A stretch of DNA of 64,000 nucleotides, from contig JAFTJE010000015.1 in assembly GCA_017456545.1 (NCBI GenBank), positions 1-64,000 of the forward strand. The letters are read 5' to 3'. Position 1 is the stretch's first letter. Each line of letters begins with the position of its first letter. This document shows, in pieces, positions 42,277 through 50,591 of this stretch. The translations under genes and the position numbers were made by a program. The notes beneath the pieces were generated by a model. That model made no database searches. It had not been told where the DNA came from and saw only the letters and a program-made list of their open reading frames with translations. This DNA comes from Clostridia bacterium. GTDB taxonomy: Bacteria > Bacillota > Clostridia > Oscillospirales > CAG-272.

Positions 42277-42924
42277 ATGAACTTTAACGATAGATCAAAG
42301 GCGATAGTTTGCCTTGTCAGACATGGACAGACCAACTGGAATGTAGAGGGCAGAATGCAGGGCAGAGAGGAGGTTCCTCTTAACGAAAACGGCATAGCTC
42401 AGGCAAGAGAGGCTGCCGAGGGAATGAAGGCTGCATGTGAGTCCATAGGACTGCATTTCAATAAAATAATATCCAGCCCCCTTGAAAGAGCAGTTGATAC
42501 AGCCAATATAATCCGTGAGGCAATCGGTTGCGATTATTTCGGTAAGGATGAAAGATGGTTGGAAAGAGATTTCGGTGTCCTTTCCGGATATACCTATGAC
42601 GATTATGCAAGGGCTGTACATGCCAATGCCGACGGAGTAAAGGATATTGAGTCTGTTGAGGCTATGATGGCAAGAGCAAGGAGCTTTTTTGAGGATGAGG
42701 CAAAGGCAGGGGACAGAATACTCGTACTCACTCACGGTGCAATGGCAACTACCCTTGCAAAAAACAGTAACAAGCCTGCTTACATTCCACCCGAAAAGGT
42801 TGGTGGAGTAGGAAACTGTCACGCTTCCTTTTACACCTATGACGGAAAAGAAATAACTCTTGAGGGCTTTAATATACATCCCAAGGATGTGAAAAAATTT
42901 GTTACGGAGAATATTGAAAAATGA
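42277..42924 (+). CDS. Histidine phosphatase family protein (phosphoglycerate mutase-like)
   Basis: The 215-residue protein has the LVRHGQTNWNVEGRMQG motif (phosphorylated His near residue 14), ERAVDTANII with the second Arg, and the late THGAMATTL with the second His. Family members include GpmB-, CobC- and PhoE-type phosphatases; the substrate is unknown. AAGGAG is six bases before the ATG at 42277; earlier in-frame starts lie in dut. Its stop overlaps the next start (ATGA). Confidence 0.82.
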   Translation: MNFNDRSKAIVCLVRHGQTNWNVEGRMQGREEVPLNENGIAQAREAAEGMKAACESIGLHFNKIISSPLERAVDTANIIREAIGCDYFGKDERWLERDFGVLSGYTYDDYARAVHANADGVKDIESVEAMMARARSFFEDEAKAGDRILVLTHGAMATTLAKNSNKPAYIPPEKVGGVGNCHASFYTYDGKEITLEGFNIHPKDVKKFVTENIEK

Positions 42925-43688
42925 TAAAGAAGCTTATATTGCCCCTTATGTTACTCTTTGTCTGTGTGCTTATGACCTCATGTGATGACCCCGATGACTA
43001 TGTATATGACGGTCATTCACTTGTTGGAAAATGGCAGGAGGTAGACTTTGACGAGGGATTTTATAAAACCTATGAGTTTAAGGCAGACGGTACTGTAACC
43101 TACGCTTACTGTACCTATGGAATGATTACCGACAGCGACAGTGGTATTGCTACATACGATTACAGGGTTGACGACAATAATGTGCTTGTAATCATTGAGG
43201 AATATAACGGGAAAATTGCAGAATCAAAGGTTCAGTTTATGATAAGCGAGGACGGAGATCGCCTTAAAATGTACGAGGATGGCGACAAAATAAACGAGCT
43301 TGAAAGATATAAGCTCGAATACGATGACCCATCTCCCCTTCTCGGAAAATGGGTGAGTGTAAATCAGGTAAACGGAGCTACGCAAACCGATCTTTTCTGG
43401 TTCTCGGAAAACAGTGAATGCTTTATTTTCCCCAATGTAAGTGGAAAAATCGGCGATGATGTGGATGAATTTACAGAAGATTACATCAATAGCGAAATAG
43501 GATTTGTACAGACCATGCTTTACTCCACAAAGAAAAACGAGATATACCTCTGCTTCGCAGACGAGTATATTGTACAGGAGGAAAGTGTAATATTCGGACA
43601 GTACAGAATTGAAAACGATCAGCTTATTATAAGCTCGGACGGAAAGACTGTTGTAGTGCTTGAGAGGTTAGATGATGACACTGTATGA
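42921..43688 (+). CDS. Lipoprotein with two lipocalin-like repeats
   Basis: The 255-residue protein has a signal peptide with lipobox LMTSC (lipid-modified Cys21), so it is exported and membrane-anchored. After an acidic linker it has two related beta-rich units that begin LVGKWQEV (about residue 35) and LLGKWVSV (about residue 140), each with the F-x-x-(D/N)-x-T-type strands of lipocalin-like or DUF5640-like domains. Ligand unknown. It overlaps both neighbours by a few bases, so it is in the dut-Nudix operon. Confidence 0.78.
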   Translation: MIKKLILPLMLLFVCVLMTSCDDPDDYVYDGHSLVGKWQEVDFDEGFYKTYEFKADGTVTYAYCTYGMITDSDSGIATYDYRVDDNNVLVIIEEYNGKIAESKVQFMISEDGDRLKMYEDGDKINELERYKLEYDDPSPLLGKWVSVNQVNGATQTDLFWFSENSECFIFPNVSGKIGDDVDEFTEDYINSEIGFVQTMLYSTKKNEIYLCFADEYIVQEESVIFGQYRIENDQLIISSDGKTVVVLERLDDDTV

Positions 43689-44238
43689 AAAAAAGCTGTC
43701 GTCGGAGCAGATATTCGACGGCAAGGTAGTAAAGCTTTTTGTAGATAAGGTAGAGCTTCCCGACGGCAAGGAGGCTATAAGAGAAATAGTACGCCACCCA
43801 GGTGCAGTATGCGTGATTCCCGTAACCGACGAGGGCGATGTCATAATGGTAAAGCAATATCGTTACGCATTCGAAACCGTAATGCTGGAAATCCCGGCAG
43901 GAAAGCTGGAGCCGGGAGAAAACCCCCTTGAGGCTGTCAAGAGAGAGCTTGAGGAGGAGAGTGGAGTAGTAGCCGGAAAAATTGAATATATGGGCGAAAT
44001 TTTTACAACGGTAGCGATTTTTGATGAAAAAATACACGCATATCTTGCCACCGAGCTTGTGTTTAATAATGCTCATCCCGATGAAGATGAGTTTTTGGAG
44101 GTGGAGAAAATTCCTCTTAAAAAGCTTGTGGAAATGGTAATGAACGGTGAGATAAGAGATTCCAAGACACAGATTTGTATCCTTAAAGCGGATAAGCTCC
44201 TGTCCCAAAGAAAAAGTAATCAGGAGGTAATATTGTGA
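43675..44238 (+). CDS. Nudix hydrolase, ADP-ribose pyrophosphatase type
   Basis: The 187-residue protein has a full Nudix box from GKLEPGENP to RELEEESGV (residues 80-102) and the N-terminal layout of NudF-like ADP-sugar pyrophosphatases (KQYRYAFETVMLEIPAGK). It would cleave ADP-ribose to AMP and ribose 5-phosphate. Two ATG codons in tandem (43672, 43675) are possible; GAGAGG fits the second. The start lies within the lipoprotein gene. Confidence 0.88.
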   Translation: MTLYEKKLSSEQIFDGKVVKLFVDKVELPDGKEAIREIVRHPGAVCVIPVTDEGDVIMVKQYRYAFETVMLEIPAGKLEPGENPLEAVKRELEEESGVVAGKIEYMGEIFTTVAIFDEKIHAYLATELVFNNAHPDEDEFLEVEKIPLKKLVEMVMNGEIRDSKTQICILKADKLLSQRKSNQEVIL

Positions 44239-45242
44239 GATATATAAATGTTGAAAGAACAAAAATGGTGGACGAGGCGTCAATAGGACACACTCCCACG
44301 CCTCTTTTTGCTTCAATTATGCGATTTATACTCGTATTTATTCTCGGTACAATTCTCGGTAATTTGGTGGCAGCCATTCCCCTCGGCATATATTTGCTGA
44401 CGGGTACTGACCTTATGGAGGTTATCGGCTCTGTTACAGCAGGAACTATGAATGAGGAGCAGTATATTGAGGCAATAAATACCATTCTTCTGAATATTCC
44501 ACCCATATTCACGGTAATCTCCCTTGTTTGCACTGCCTCTTCCATAGTTGCAGCTGTATTCTATTGCAGATATTTTGAAAAGAGAAGATTGCCCTCCATG
44601 GGATTCCGTAAGGGTAAAGCAGGACTTGAGTACCTTGTAGGAGCTCTTATAGGCATGGGTATGTATGCTGTAACATTTCTTATTGCCTGGGCTACAGGCT
44701 CCGTATCGATAAAGCTTAACCCCGATGGCTTTGCACCGATTATTCTTCTTTTCCTTGTGGGGTATATTATTCAGGGTGCCTCCGAGGAGATTCTCCTCCG
44801 TGGTTACTTTATGATTACTCTTGCCAGGGATATGAAGCCCTGGTCGGCTCTTATGATAAGCTCACTTATGTTTTCTCTGCTCCATGCCTTTAACCCCGGT
44901 GTAAGTGTGATAGGACTTATAAACATTATGCTTTTCGGTATGTTTATGGGTATTTATGTATTTAAGAGAGGAAATATTTGGGGTGCCTGTGCCATCCATA
45001 CCTTCTGGAATTTTGCACAGGGTAATATATTCGGCTCCTATGTAAGTGGTACATCCCTGGCTCCTTCCGTATTCGTTATGAGCTACAATCCCGACAGATT
45101 ACTTGCAAACGGAGGTGCCTTCGGCTTGGAGGGAGGAGCTGCGGCAACAATTATTTTGGTCCTGGCAATAGGCATCACTCTTTTTACCAAAACCAATAAA
45201 AAGGAGCTGTCCGTTCTGGAGCAGCCTCTGTTTAATGTATAA
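44235..45242 (+). CDS. CPBP-family intramembrane metalloprotease
   Basis: The 335-residue polytopic membrane protein has about eight hydrophobic segments and the three CPBP (Abi) motifs: SEEILLRGYF with the Glu-Glu pair, FSLLHAFN with the first metal His, and IHTFWNFAQG with the second His and Asn. Related to Rce1-type proteases. Its target is unknown; some bacterial members relate to bacteriocin self-immunity. It starts at GTG 44235 after CAGGAGG, overlapping the Nudix stop (GTGA). Confidence 0.85.
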   Translation: MRYINVERTKMVDEASIGHTPTPLFASIMRFILVFILGTILGNLVAAIPLGIYLLTGTDLMEVIGSVTAGTMNEEQYIEAINTILLNIPPIFTVISLVCTASSIVAAVFYCRYFEKRRLPSMGFRKGKAGLEYLVGALIGMGMYAVTFLIAWATGSVSIKLNPDGFAPIILLFLVGYIIQGASEEILLRGYFMITLARDMKPWSALMISSLMFSLLHAFNPGVSVIGLINIMLFGMFMGIYVFKRGNIWGACAIHTFWNFAQGNIFGSYVSGTSLAPSVFVMSYNPDRLLANGGAFGLEGGAAATIILVLAIGITLFTKTNKKELSVLEQPLFNV

Positions 45243-45247
45243 AACAA

Positions 45248-45290
45248 TGCATAAAATTCAAAATTATGCGAATGCTTGAATAAAATTGCA
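45248..45290. promoter_or_regulatory. Two ARG-box-like sites upstream of the amino-acid ABC operon
   Basis: TGCATAAAATTCA (45248-45260) and TGAATAAAATTGCA (45277-45290) resemble half-conserved versions of the ArgR box (TGAAT, four A/T, ATTCA), spaced about three helical turns, just upstream of the -35 box. Both deviate from the consensus. Confidence 0.35.
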
Positions 45291-45298
45291 AAAAAGTA

Positions 45299-45327
45299 TT
45301 GACAAAGGCTTTTTACGGTTGTATAAT
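45299..45327 (+). promoter_or_regulatory. Consensus promoter of the amino-acid ABC operon
   Basis: TTGACA (45299-45304) and TATAAT (45322-45327) with a 17-base spacer match the vegetative sigma factor consensus exactly, 45 bases before the start codon. Confidence 0.9.
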
Positions 45328-45371
45328 GTTAGTGCTTATATTTTATTATTATATTTTAAGGAGATTTCAAA

Positions 45372-46235
45372 ATGAAGAAAATTGTTTCTTTGTTGCTCGT
45401 TGCATTGATGCTTGTTACATGCTTTTCACTTGTAGCTTGCGGTGACAGTGAGCCTAAGGTTAAGATTATTGAGGTACAGCTTACACAGGAGGAATACGCT
45501 TTCGTTATCAAGGAGGGCAACACAGCTCTTAAGAATGATATGAATGCTTTTCTTGCTGAAATCAAGGAGAGTGGCGAGTTCCAGGATATCGTTGACAAGT
45601 ACTTCAAGGGTGAGGGTGAAAAGGTTGGCTACACAGTAGCTGGCAGTGGCACATCCAACACAGAAGGCAAATTTGTAGTAGTTACAAACTGCCCCTTCGA
45701 GCCCTTTGAATATCTTGGTACAGACGGTAAGATTTACGGTGTAGATATTGAGATTGCAGCAGCTTATGCTAAGTCAAGAAATCTTGAGCTTGTAATCAAG
45801 AACCTTCCCGAGTTCGACAGCATTTTCTCTGAGGTTGATGCAGGCTATGCAGATATCGGTATGGCAGGTATTACCGTAAGTGCAGACCGTGAGGCAGTTT
45901 ATGACTTCACATCTACATATTACAACGCATCTCAGAAGATTATCGTTGCAGCAGACAATACTGCATTCGATAACTGCAAAACAGCAGCGGATGTAGAGAA
46001 GGTTATCGAGGGTCTTTCCAAGAATACAAAGTTCGGTTACCAGAACGGCACAACAGGCGGTATGTATGTTGAGGGTAATGAGGACTGGGGTTATTCAGGC
46101 TTTGCAAACCTTGACGGAAAGGGTTATGCTACAGCTCTCGATGCTGTAAACGACCTTGTAAACGGCAACCTTTACGCAGTAGTAGTTGACGAGGCACCCG
46201 GCAATGCTATTGTTAAGGCAATAAACGGAGACTAA
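45372..46235 (+). CDS. Amino-acid ABC transporter substrate-binding lipoprotein, apparently circularly permuted
   Basis: This 287-residue polar-amino-acid binding protein has a lipobox LVACG (Cys23). In this family (SBP_bac_3) the mature domain starts with a strand like KFVVVTNCPFEPFEY and ends with a helical segment of the type LTxEEYxFxVKxGNxxLxxxxNxxL. Here that C-terminal segment sits at residues 36-78 (QLTQEEYAFVIKEGNTALKN...), before the linker GSGTSNTEG and the normal N-terminal strand at about residue 100, while the protein ends at DEAPGNAIVKAINGD where the segment would normally follow. The fold can close because the termini of such proteins lie close. Codon use indicates high expression. 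Confidence 0.85.
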   Translation: MKKIVSLLLVALMLVTCFSLVACGDSEPKVKIIEVQLTQEEYAFVIKEGNTALKNDMNAFLAEIKESGEFQDIVDKYFKGEGEKVGYTVAGSGTSNTEGKFVVVTNCPFEPFEYLGTDGKIYGVDIEIAAAYAKSRNLELVIKNLPEFDSIFSEVDAGYADIGMAGITVSADREAVYDFTSTYYNASQKIIVAADNTAFDNCKTAADVEKVIEGLSKNTKFGYQNGTTGGMYVEGNEDWGYSGFANLDGKGYATALDAVNDLVNGNLYAVVVDEAPGNAIVKAINGD

Positions 46236-46245
46236 TCAGTTAAGC

Positions 46246-46277
46246 TCTCCCCTGCATTTTATGTAGGGGGGAGATTT
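46246..46277 (+). terminator. Attenuator-like hairpin between binding protein and permease genes
   Basis: TCTCCCCTGCAT and ATGTAGGGGGGAGA pair around a short loop, followed by only three Ts. A partial terminator here would lower expression of the permease and ATPase relative to the binding protein, a common arrangement. Confidence 0.6.
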
Positions 46278-46295
46278 GCGTAATGAGGATTTAAT

Positions 46296-47027
46296 ATGTT
46301 AGAAAATATAAAGGTTTTTTTCAAAAATTTATCGGGAGAAAACTTTACGGATTTATTTTTTGAAGGACTTTGGAACACCGTAAAAATTGCTATACTCGGA
46401 CTTATCATAGGTATTGTTATAGGTACTGTTATTGGCATAATTAAGGTTGCACCGAAGTATAAGCTGGGAATGAGAATACTCGATAAGATAAGCACAGTCT
46501 ATGTTGCGATATTCCGTGGCACGCCTATGGTAGCTCAGCTTCTTATTGCTTATTATCTTCTTCTCCCCCTCCTGGGTGTTAAAGGAGTAGAGGCTGTAAA
46601 TGTGGGTGTAGCTGTTTTCGGTATGAACAGTGGAGCATATGTATCGGAAATAATGCGAGGAGGCATCAATTCCGTGGACCCCGGTCAGACGGAGGCAGGC
46701 AGAGCACTCGGACTCAGTTATCCCACAACAATGCTTAAAATCGTTGTTCCTCAGGCTATAAAAAATATTATTCCCACACTGGGTAATGAGTTTATCACAC
46801 TTATAAAGGATACTGCAGTATTAAGCTTTATTTCAATTGTGGATATAAATGTTGCCGTTAAGCAGATTGCACAGCCCGGATATGTATACAGTGCCGGATA
46901 TCTGTTTATGGCTGTGGTATATATAGTTCTTGTTTTGGTTATAACCGGACTTGTAAAGCTTACAGAGCATTTTCTTAATAAGAGTGACAGAAAGTACGGC
47001 ACAACAAAAAGTGCTAAAAAATCTTAA
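46296..47027 (+). CDS. Polar amino-acid ABC transporter permease
   Basis: The 243-residue HisM/GlnP-type permease has about five membrane helices and the EAA loop [18 protein letters not shown] (around residue 130) that contacts the ATPase. It forms the membrane channel with the ATPase encoded 11 bases later and receives substrate from the binding protein. An in-frame family N-terminus supports the ATG at 46296. Confidence 0.9.
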   Translation: MLENIKVFFKNLSGENFTDLFFEGLWNTVKIAILGLIIGIVIGTVIGIIKVAPKYKLGMRILDKISTVYVAIFRGTPMVAQLLIAYYLLLPLLGVKGVEAVNVGVAVFGMNSGAYVSEIMRGGINSVDPGQTEAGRALGLSYPTTMLKIVVPQAIKNIIPTLGNEFITLIKDTAVLSFISIVDINVAVKQIAQPGYVYSAGYLFMAVVYIVLVLVITGLVKLTEHFLNKSDRKYGTTKSAKKS

Positions 47028-47038
47028 TAGGAGGGCTT

Positions 47039-47887
47039 ATGGCAGAGGAGATTATAAGAGTCGAGCATCTTTATAAGAGATTCGGCGATAACGAAGTTTT
47101 AAGAGATATAAGTACCTCTATATACGAGAGAGAAAAGGTAGTAATTCTTGGCTTGTCAGGCTCGGGAAAATCCACACTTTTAAGATGTCTTAACTGTATG
47201 GAGGACCCCAGTGGAGGAGCTATATATTTTGACGGAGAGAACCTTGCTGACTTTAAGGTTGATATTAACAGACACCGTCAGAAGATAGGAATGGTATTCC
47301 AGCAGTTCAATCTTTTCAATAATAAAACTGTAATTCAGAATATTACTTTGGCACCTGTTCATATAGGTGTAAAAGGTCTTCGCAGGGCTCAAAGGATTAA
47401 CTTCTTCAGAAAAATAGGAAATATGTTCAGAAGACTGTTCAAAAAGGAAGAAAAAGCCCTTGTTACCATTGAAAAAACAAAGGCAGATATAGTAAAGGAA
47501 GCTAAGGAAAAAGCACATGAGCTTCTTCGCCGTATCGGTCTTGAGGACAAGGCTAATGTATATCCCTCCACTCTCTCCGGTGGACAGAAGCAGAGGATTG
47601 CTATTGTCCGTGCCCTTGCAATGAACCCTAAGGTAATGCTTTTTGATGAGCCTACATCAGCCCTCGACCCCGAAATGGTTGGAGAGGTTCTCGACCTTAT
47701 TAAGCAGCTTGCTGACGAGGGTATGACTATGGTAATTGTAACTCACGAGATGGGATTTGCAAGAGAGGTTGCTACACGAGTTCTGTTTATGGCTGACGGA
47801 AATATTGCTGAAGAGGGAAGTCCCGAGGAGGTATTTGACCATCCAAAGAATCCGAAGACAGTACAATTCTTAAAGGCAGTGCTTTAA
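47039..47887 (+). CDS. Amino-acid ABC transporter ATPase with basic insertion
   Basis: The 282-residue GlnQ/HisP-like ATPase has Walker [10 protein letters not shown] (residues 38-46), signature LSGGQKQR (179-186), Walker [13 protein letters not shown] (199-210) and the switch His in VTHEMGF. It is about 40 residues longer than typical GlnQ because of a lysine/arginine-rich insertion (about 111-150, [19 protein letters not shown]) between Q-loop and signature. The insertion is probably helical and may contact the membrane. AGGAGGG precedes the ATG. Confidence 0.9.
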   Translation: MAEEIIRVEHLYKRFGDNEVLRDISTSIYEREKVVILGLSGSGKSTLLRCLNCMEDPSGGAIYFDGENLADFKVDINRHRQKIGMVFQQFNLFNNKTVIQNITLAPVHIGVKGLRRAQRINFFRKIGNMFRRLFKKEEKALVTIEKTKADIVKEAKEKAHELLRRIGLEDKANVYPSTLSGGQKQRIAIVRALAMNPKVMLFDEPTSALDPEMVGEVLDLIKQLADEGMTMVIVTHEMGFAREVATRVLFMADGNIAEEGSPEEVFDHPKNPKTVQFLKAVL

Positions 47888-47937
47888 CAGTAGAATTTGA
47901 TTTGATTTTATCATGTTGATTTAAGGAGATGGTGGTT

Positions 47938-48381
47938 TTGAAATATGAAAAATCATGCGGAACAGTAATTTTTCGCAAGACCCGTGGAAAATATGCCGTA
48001 CTTCTTATAAAAAACAGATATGCAGATTTTTGGTCTTTCCCTAAAGGCCATGTGGAGGCGGGGGAAAACGAGTACCAGACCGCTATCCGTGAAACTAAGG
48101 AGGAAACAGGAATAGATGTGAAAATTGAAAACGGCTTCCGTATGGAGTCCGTATATCTTATCGGTAAGCGTAAGAATACCGAAAAGAGGGTAGTATACTT
48201 CGCAGCCCTGACAACAAGGGCATATGTGGAGCCACAGCCCAAGGAGATTTCCGCATTTCATTGGTTCTTCGAGGATGAATTTCCTGAGGACTGTTCCTTT
48301 GAAAACGATAGGGTCATCTTCAAGGAGGCACTTAAATTTATTAAGGAACGCTTTGGAGAGGCTACCGAAAAAAGAATATAA
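47938..48381 (+). CDS. Nudix hydrolase, diadenosine-tetraphosphatase-like
   Basis: The 147-residue protein has a Nudix box beginning GHVEAGENEYQTAI and ending RETKEETGI (residues 37-59) with SCGTVIF at its start, typical of Ap4A hydrolases (MutT/NudA-like). It degrades nucleoside polyphosphates made in stress. An ATG at 47929 touches the ribosome binding site; the TTG at 47938 has AAGGAG nine bases upstream and gives the family N-terminus KYEKSCG, so I use it. It follows the ABC genes and ends before a terminator. Confidence 0.78.
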   Translation: MKYEKSCGTVIFRKTRGKYAVLLIKNRYADFWSFPKGHVEAGENEYQTAIRETKEETGIDVKIENGFRMESVYLIGKRKNTEKRVVYFAALTTRAYVEPQPKEISAFHWFFEDEFPEDCSFENDRVIFKEALKFIKERFGEATEKRI

Positions 48382-48387
48382 AAAAAT

Positions 48388-48416
48388 AAAGAGACTGTCA
48401 CAGCAGTCTCTTTTAT
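48388..48416. terminator. Terminator after the Nudix gene
   Basis: AAAGAGACTG and CAGTCTCTTT form a perfect stem with a six-base loop followed by more T residues. It serves both converging genes. Confidence 0.85.
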
Positions 48417-48928
48417 TATTGATTTTCAGCCTCTTTATTTTTATCCATTTCATTGTTAATAAGACGGATAAAGCGTTCATCCGGCTCAAATATTACGGCA
48501 TCATAGCCCTGTCCGTTCTGAAAGACGAGAACATATTTATCACCTGTAAATATATTTTTGGTATGCTTATAAAATGAAATACCTTTATATTCTTCCCTAA
48601 GCCTTGATTTTGAATTTTTGTCAAGCTTTTCAAGGCGTACAGCATCGGTTAAGGGGAAATAGCATACATACGAGCCACGCTTACCTGTACATTTATCAAT
48701 ATAGAAGTCAAGGGTATTGTTTCTTTCAATTAATATATATGTATAGGTTATAAGCTCATATTTTATAAAGATGGCAAGGCAGGCTGTCAGCATTATTACA
48801 GCAGAGCATTGCAGTGCCGTGGTATAAAAGCCCCCCACTTTAATCACCATACCGAGTATAGCAAGCAGAAAAAGAGCACAGTATACAGCTCTTATTTTCT
48901 TGTCCGTGCGTGGTGGTGTATATTTCAT
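48416..48928 (-). CDS. Two-TM membrane protein with PH-like C-terminal domain, unknown
   Basis: The 170-residue protein has two hydrophobic helices (about residues 14-35 and 39-60) followed by a soluble region with alternating strands, like small bPH-domain membrane proteins. No catalytic motif is seen. A TAGGAGGAT site precedes the ATG. The rpmF terminator lies just upstream, so transcription may be readthrough from rpmF. Function not known. Confidence 0.6.
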   Translation of the reverse strand: MKYTPPRTDKKIRAVYCALFLLAILGMVIKVGGFYTTALQCSAVIMLTACLAIFIKYELITYTYILIERNNTLDFYIDKCTGKRGSYVCYFPLTDAVRLEKLDKNSKSRLREEYKGISFYKHTKNIFTGDKYVLVFQNGQGYDAVIFEPDERFIRLINNEMDKNKEAENQ

Positions 48929-48938
48929 AGTATCCTCC

Positions 48939-48971
48939 TAAAAAACAGGAATCCGACATCAGTCGGATTCC
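48939..48971 (-). terminator. Terminator after rpmF
   Basis: On the minus strand GGAATCCGAC and GTCGGATTCC form a perfect 10-bp stem around TGAT, followed by a TGTTTTTT tract. Confidence 0.85.
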
Positions 48972-48989
48972 AAAAGATCGTTTATAATC

Positions 48990-49172
48990 TTATGCCTCTA
49001 CCTTTACGATTTCCTTGTTAGCGTAGTGGCCGCACTTGGAGCAAACACGGTGAGTAAGATTGTATTCGCCACAGTTGGAGCACTTTACCATTGTGGGAGC
49101 TGTCATCTTGCTATTGTTTGATCTTCTAAGATTTGTACGAGAATGAGACTGCTTTCTCTTCGGAACTGCCAT
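48990..49172 (-). CDS. rpmF: 50S ribosomal protein L32
   Basis: The 60-residue protein has the typical basic N-terminus MAVPKRKQSHSRTNLRRSN and a zinc ribbon CSNCGEYN and CSKCGHY. It is the structural L32 subunit of the ribosome. It keeps all four Cys ligands (zinc-bound paralogue type). It lies downstream of yceD, the usual order. Confidence 0.95.
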   Translation of the reverse strand: MAVPKRKQSHSRTNLRRSNNSKMTAPTMVKCSNCGEYNLTHRVCSKCGHYANKEIVKVEA

Positions 49173-49229
49173 CGATTTATCCTCCTTAAACGAAACTAAT
49201 ATCTTATCCTAATTATTATACTACAAAAT

Positions 49230-49751
49230 TTAATCATTTTCAAGTAGTTTTTGTAAAATTGCAAGTCTTGGATCAATTTCTTTTTTCTTCGGGCAATCAC
49301 AAGGACCAAAATTGAGGTCTTTACCACATTTTGGACAAAGTCCTGCGCATTCCTCTTCACACAGGAACCTTGATGGAAATTCAAGCAACAGCTCCTCAAC
49401 AAGTTCACGGTCGATGTCCAATTTACCGTTTTTCATAATGACATAAGCGTCATTGTCCTCATCCTGAAGCGTACCTGAATTAGCAACAGTGCGATTGAAT
49501 TTAAGGATAAATTTGCCGGATATATCCTTAAGACATCTTGCGCAATGCGTAGTGTAACAAAGCTCAGCAGTAAGCTCCAGGGTCATATAGCCTGCATTAT
49601 TTACAACCGTGCCCTTTACATGTGCAGTAGACGCAAAAGAAACATCATCCGGTGGGATAAGCACATTTTCATCCCCATCATTGCCAAGATCGTATTCAAA
49701 ATCAAGAGAATTTACCTTGCCGCTAATAAGGGAAGTTAAGTCAAGTACCAT
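49230..49751 (-). CDS. YceD/DUF177-family protein
   Basis: The 173-residue protein has the family features: beta-rich start, the CARCLKDISG segment near residue 75, and the C-terminal cysteine cluster CEEECAGLCPKCGKDL. YceD proteins are linked with 23S rRNA accumulation and ribosome assembly in bacteria and plastids. It is co-transcribed with rpmF 57 bases downstream, as is common. Confidence 0.88.
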   Translation of the reverse strand: MVLDLTSLISGKVNSLDFEYDLGNDGDENVLIPPDDVSFASTAHVKGTVVNNAGYMTLELTAELCYTTHCARCLKDISGKFILKFNRTVANSGTLQDEDNDAYVIMKNGKLDIDRELVEELLLEFPSRFLCEEECAGLCPKCGKDLNFGPCDCPKKKEIDPRLAILQKLLEND

Positions 49752-49785
49752 ATCACACCTCCACTATGCTATTTCACAGATACAT

Positions 49786-49814
49786 ATTATATATAAAAAT
49801 AATCTTTTTGTCAA
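49786..49814 (-). promoter_or_regulatory. Promoter of yceD-rpmF
   Basis: On the minus strand: consensus TTGACA (49809-49814) and consensus TATAAT (49786-49791) with a 17-base spacer. Confidence 0.88.
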
Positions 49815-49891
49815 GTATTTTTTCAAAAAAACTTGAATAGAGGAAATTTATGTGATACAATGATAGAAAATTGCAAAAAGGAGTAAAAAAA

Positions 49892-50476
49892 TTGGACAAG
49901 CTTTCCAAAGTTATTAAGTATATTTTTGTAATTGCACTGATAGCTTTTCTGGCTATGCTGTTTTTAAGGATTTGTCAGTCTGACCATAAGGCTCTTGAAG
50001 ATATAAAGATAACAGACAATTTTATTAAAGCATACGAAAAGGACAGCGATATCCGTACTCACGCCGTAAATGACGGATTTTCGGAAAACGGTGCCGTATT
50101 TGCATATTCTCTTGTATATATGGAGGATGCGGGGTATCTTCAGGTTACCGTGAGATATAATATAAGACATATGGATGAGGTGAAGGAATCCTATCCGGAT
50201 TTCTCCGAGGAAAACATAAAATATGTTCTTAAGGACAGTAAGGGAAAGGTCTATGAGCCCAAAATCATAGATGAGGAAAGAAAATACAACTATCAGTATT
50301 ACAAGCTTGAATTTACTGATATAGACACCTTTGATTCCGACCTCAGGATTTATATGGTACTCGGTGACATAGAAGAGAATGTAAGTGCAAAAAACATTCT
50401 TGTTATTCACCGTCACGATGATACATCAATACCTTATGAGCTTTCAAGCAGTGAAAAAAAGCTTTTGGGAAAATAA
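49892..50476 (+). CDS. Membrane-anchored protein of unknown function
   Basis: The 194-residue protein has a single N-terminal hydrophobic helix (about residues 8-27, IFVIALIAFLAMLFL) followed by an acidic extracytoplasmic domain with alternating strands (for example YLQVTVRYNIRHMDEV). I recognise no family. I take TTG at 49892 as start because AAAGGAG lies eight bases upstream; an earlier frame opening at 49871 precedes this ribosome binding site. A terminator follows within ten bases, so it is monocistronic. Confidence 0.6.
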   Translation: MDKLSKVIKYIFVIALIAFLAMLFLRICQSDHKALEDIKITDNFIKAYEKDSDIRTHAVNDGFSENGAVFAYSLVYMEDAGYLQVTVRYNIRHMDEVKESYPDFSEENIKYVLKDSKGKVYEPKIIDEERKYNYQYYKLEFTDIDTFDSDLRIYMVLGDIEENVSAKNILVIHRHDDTSIPYELSSSEKKLLGK

Positions 50477-50482
50477 GCTGAT

Positions 50483-50522
50483 AAAAAATATCCGTGGTAA
50501 AACTTTACTGCGGATATTTTTT
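50483..50522 (+). terminator. Terminator before uvrB
   Basis: AAAAAATATCCG and CGGATATTTTTT form the outer stem, with inner GTAAA/TTTAC pairing. Confidence 0.85.
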
Positions 50523-50532
50523 GCCTTAATTA

Positions 50533-50561
50533 TTTACAATTAAGTATATATGTGATAAAAT
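50533..50561 (+). promoter_or_regulatory. Promoter of uvrB-uvrA
   Basis: TTTACA (50533-50538) and TAAAAT (50556-50561) with a 17-base spacer. I see no clear LexA box (GAAC-N4-GTTC) near it. Confidence 0.7.
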
Positions 50562-50591
50562 ATTTAAGAAAATATAAAAGGAGGCATCGCC

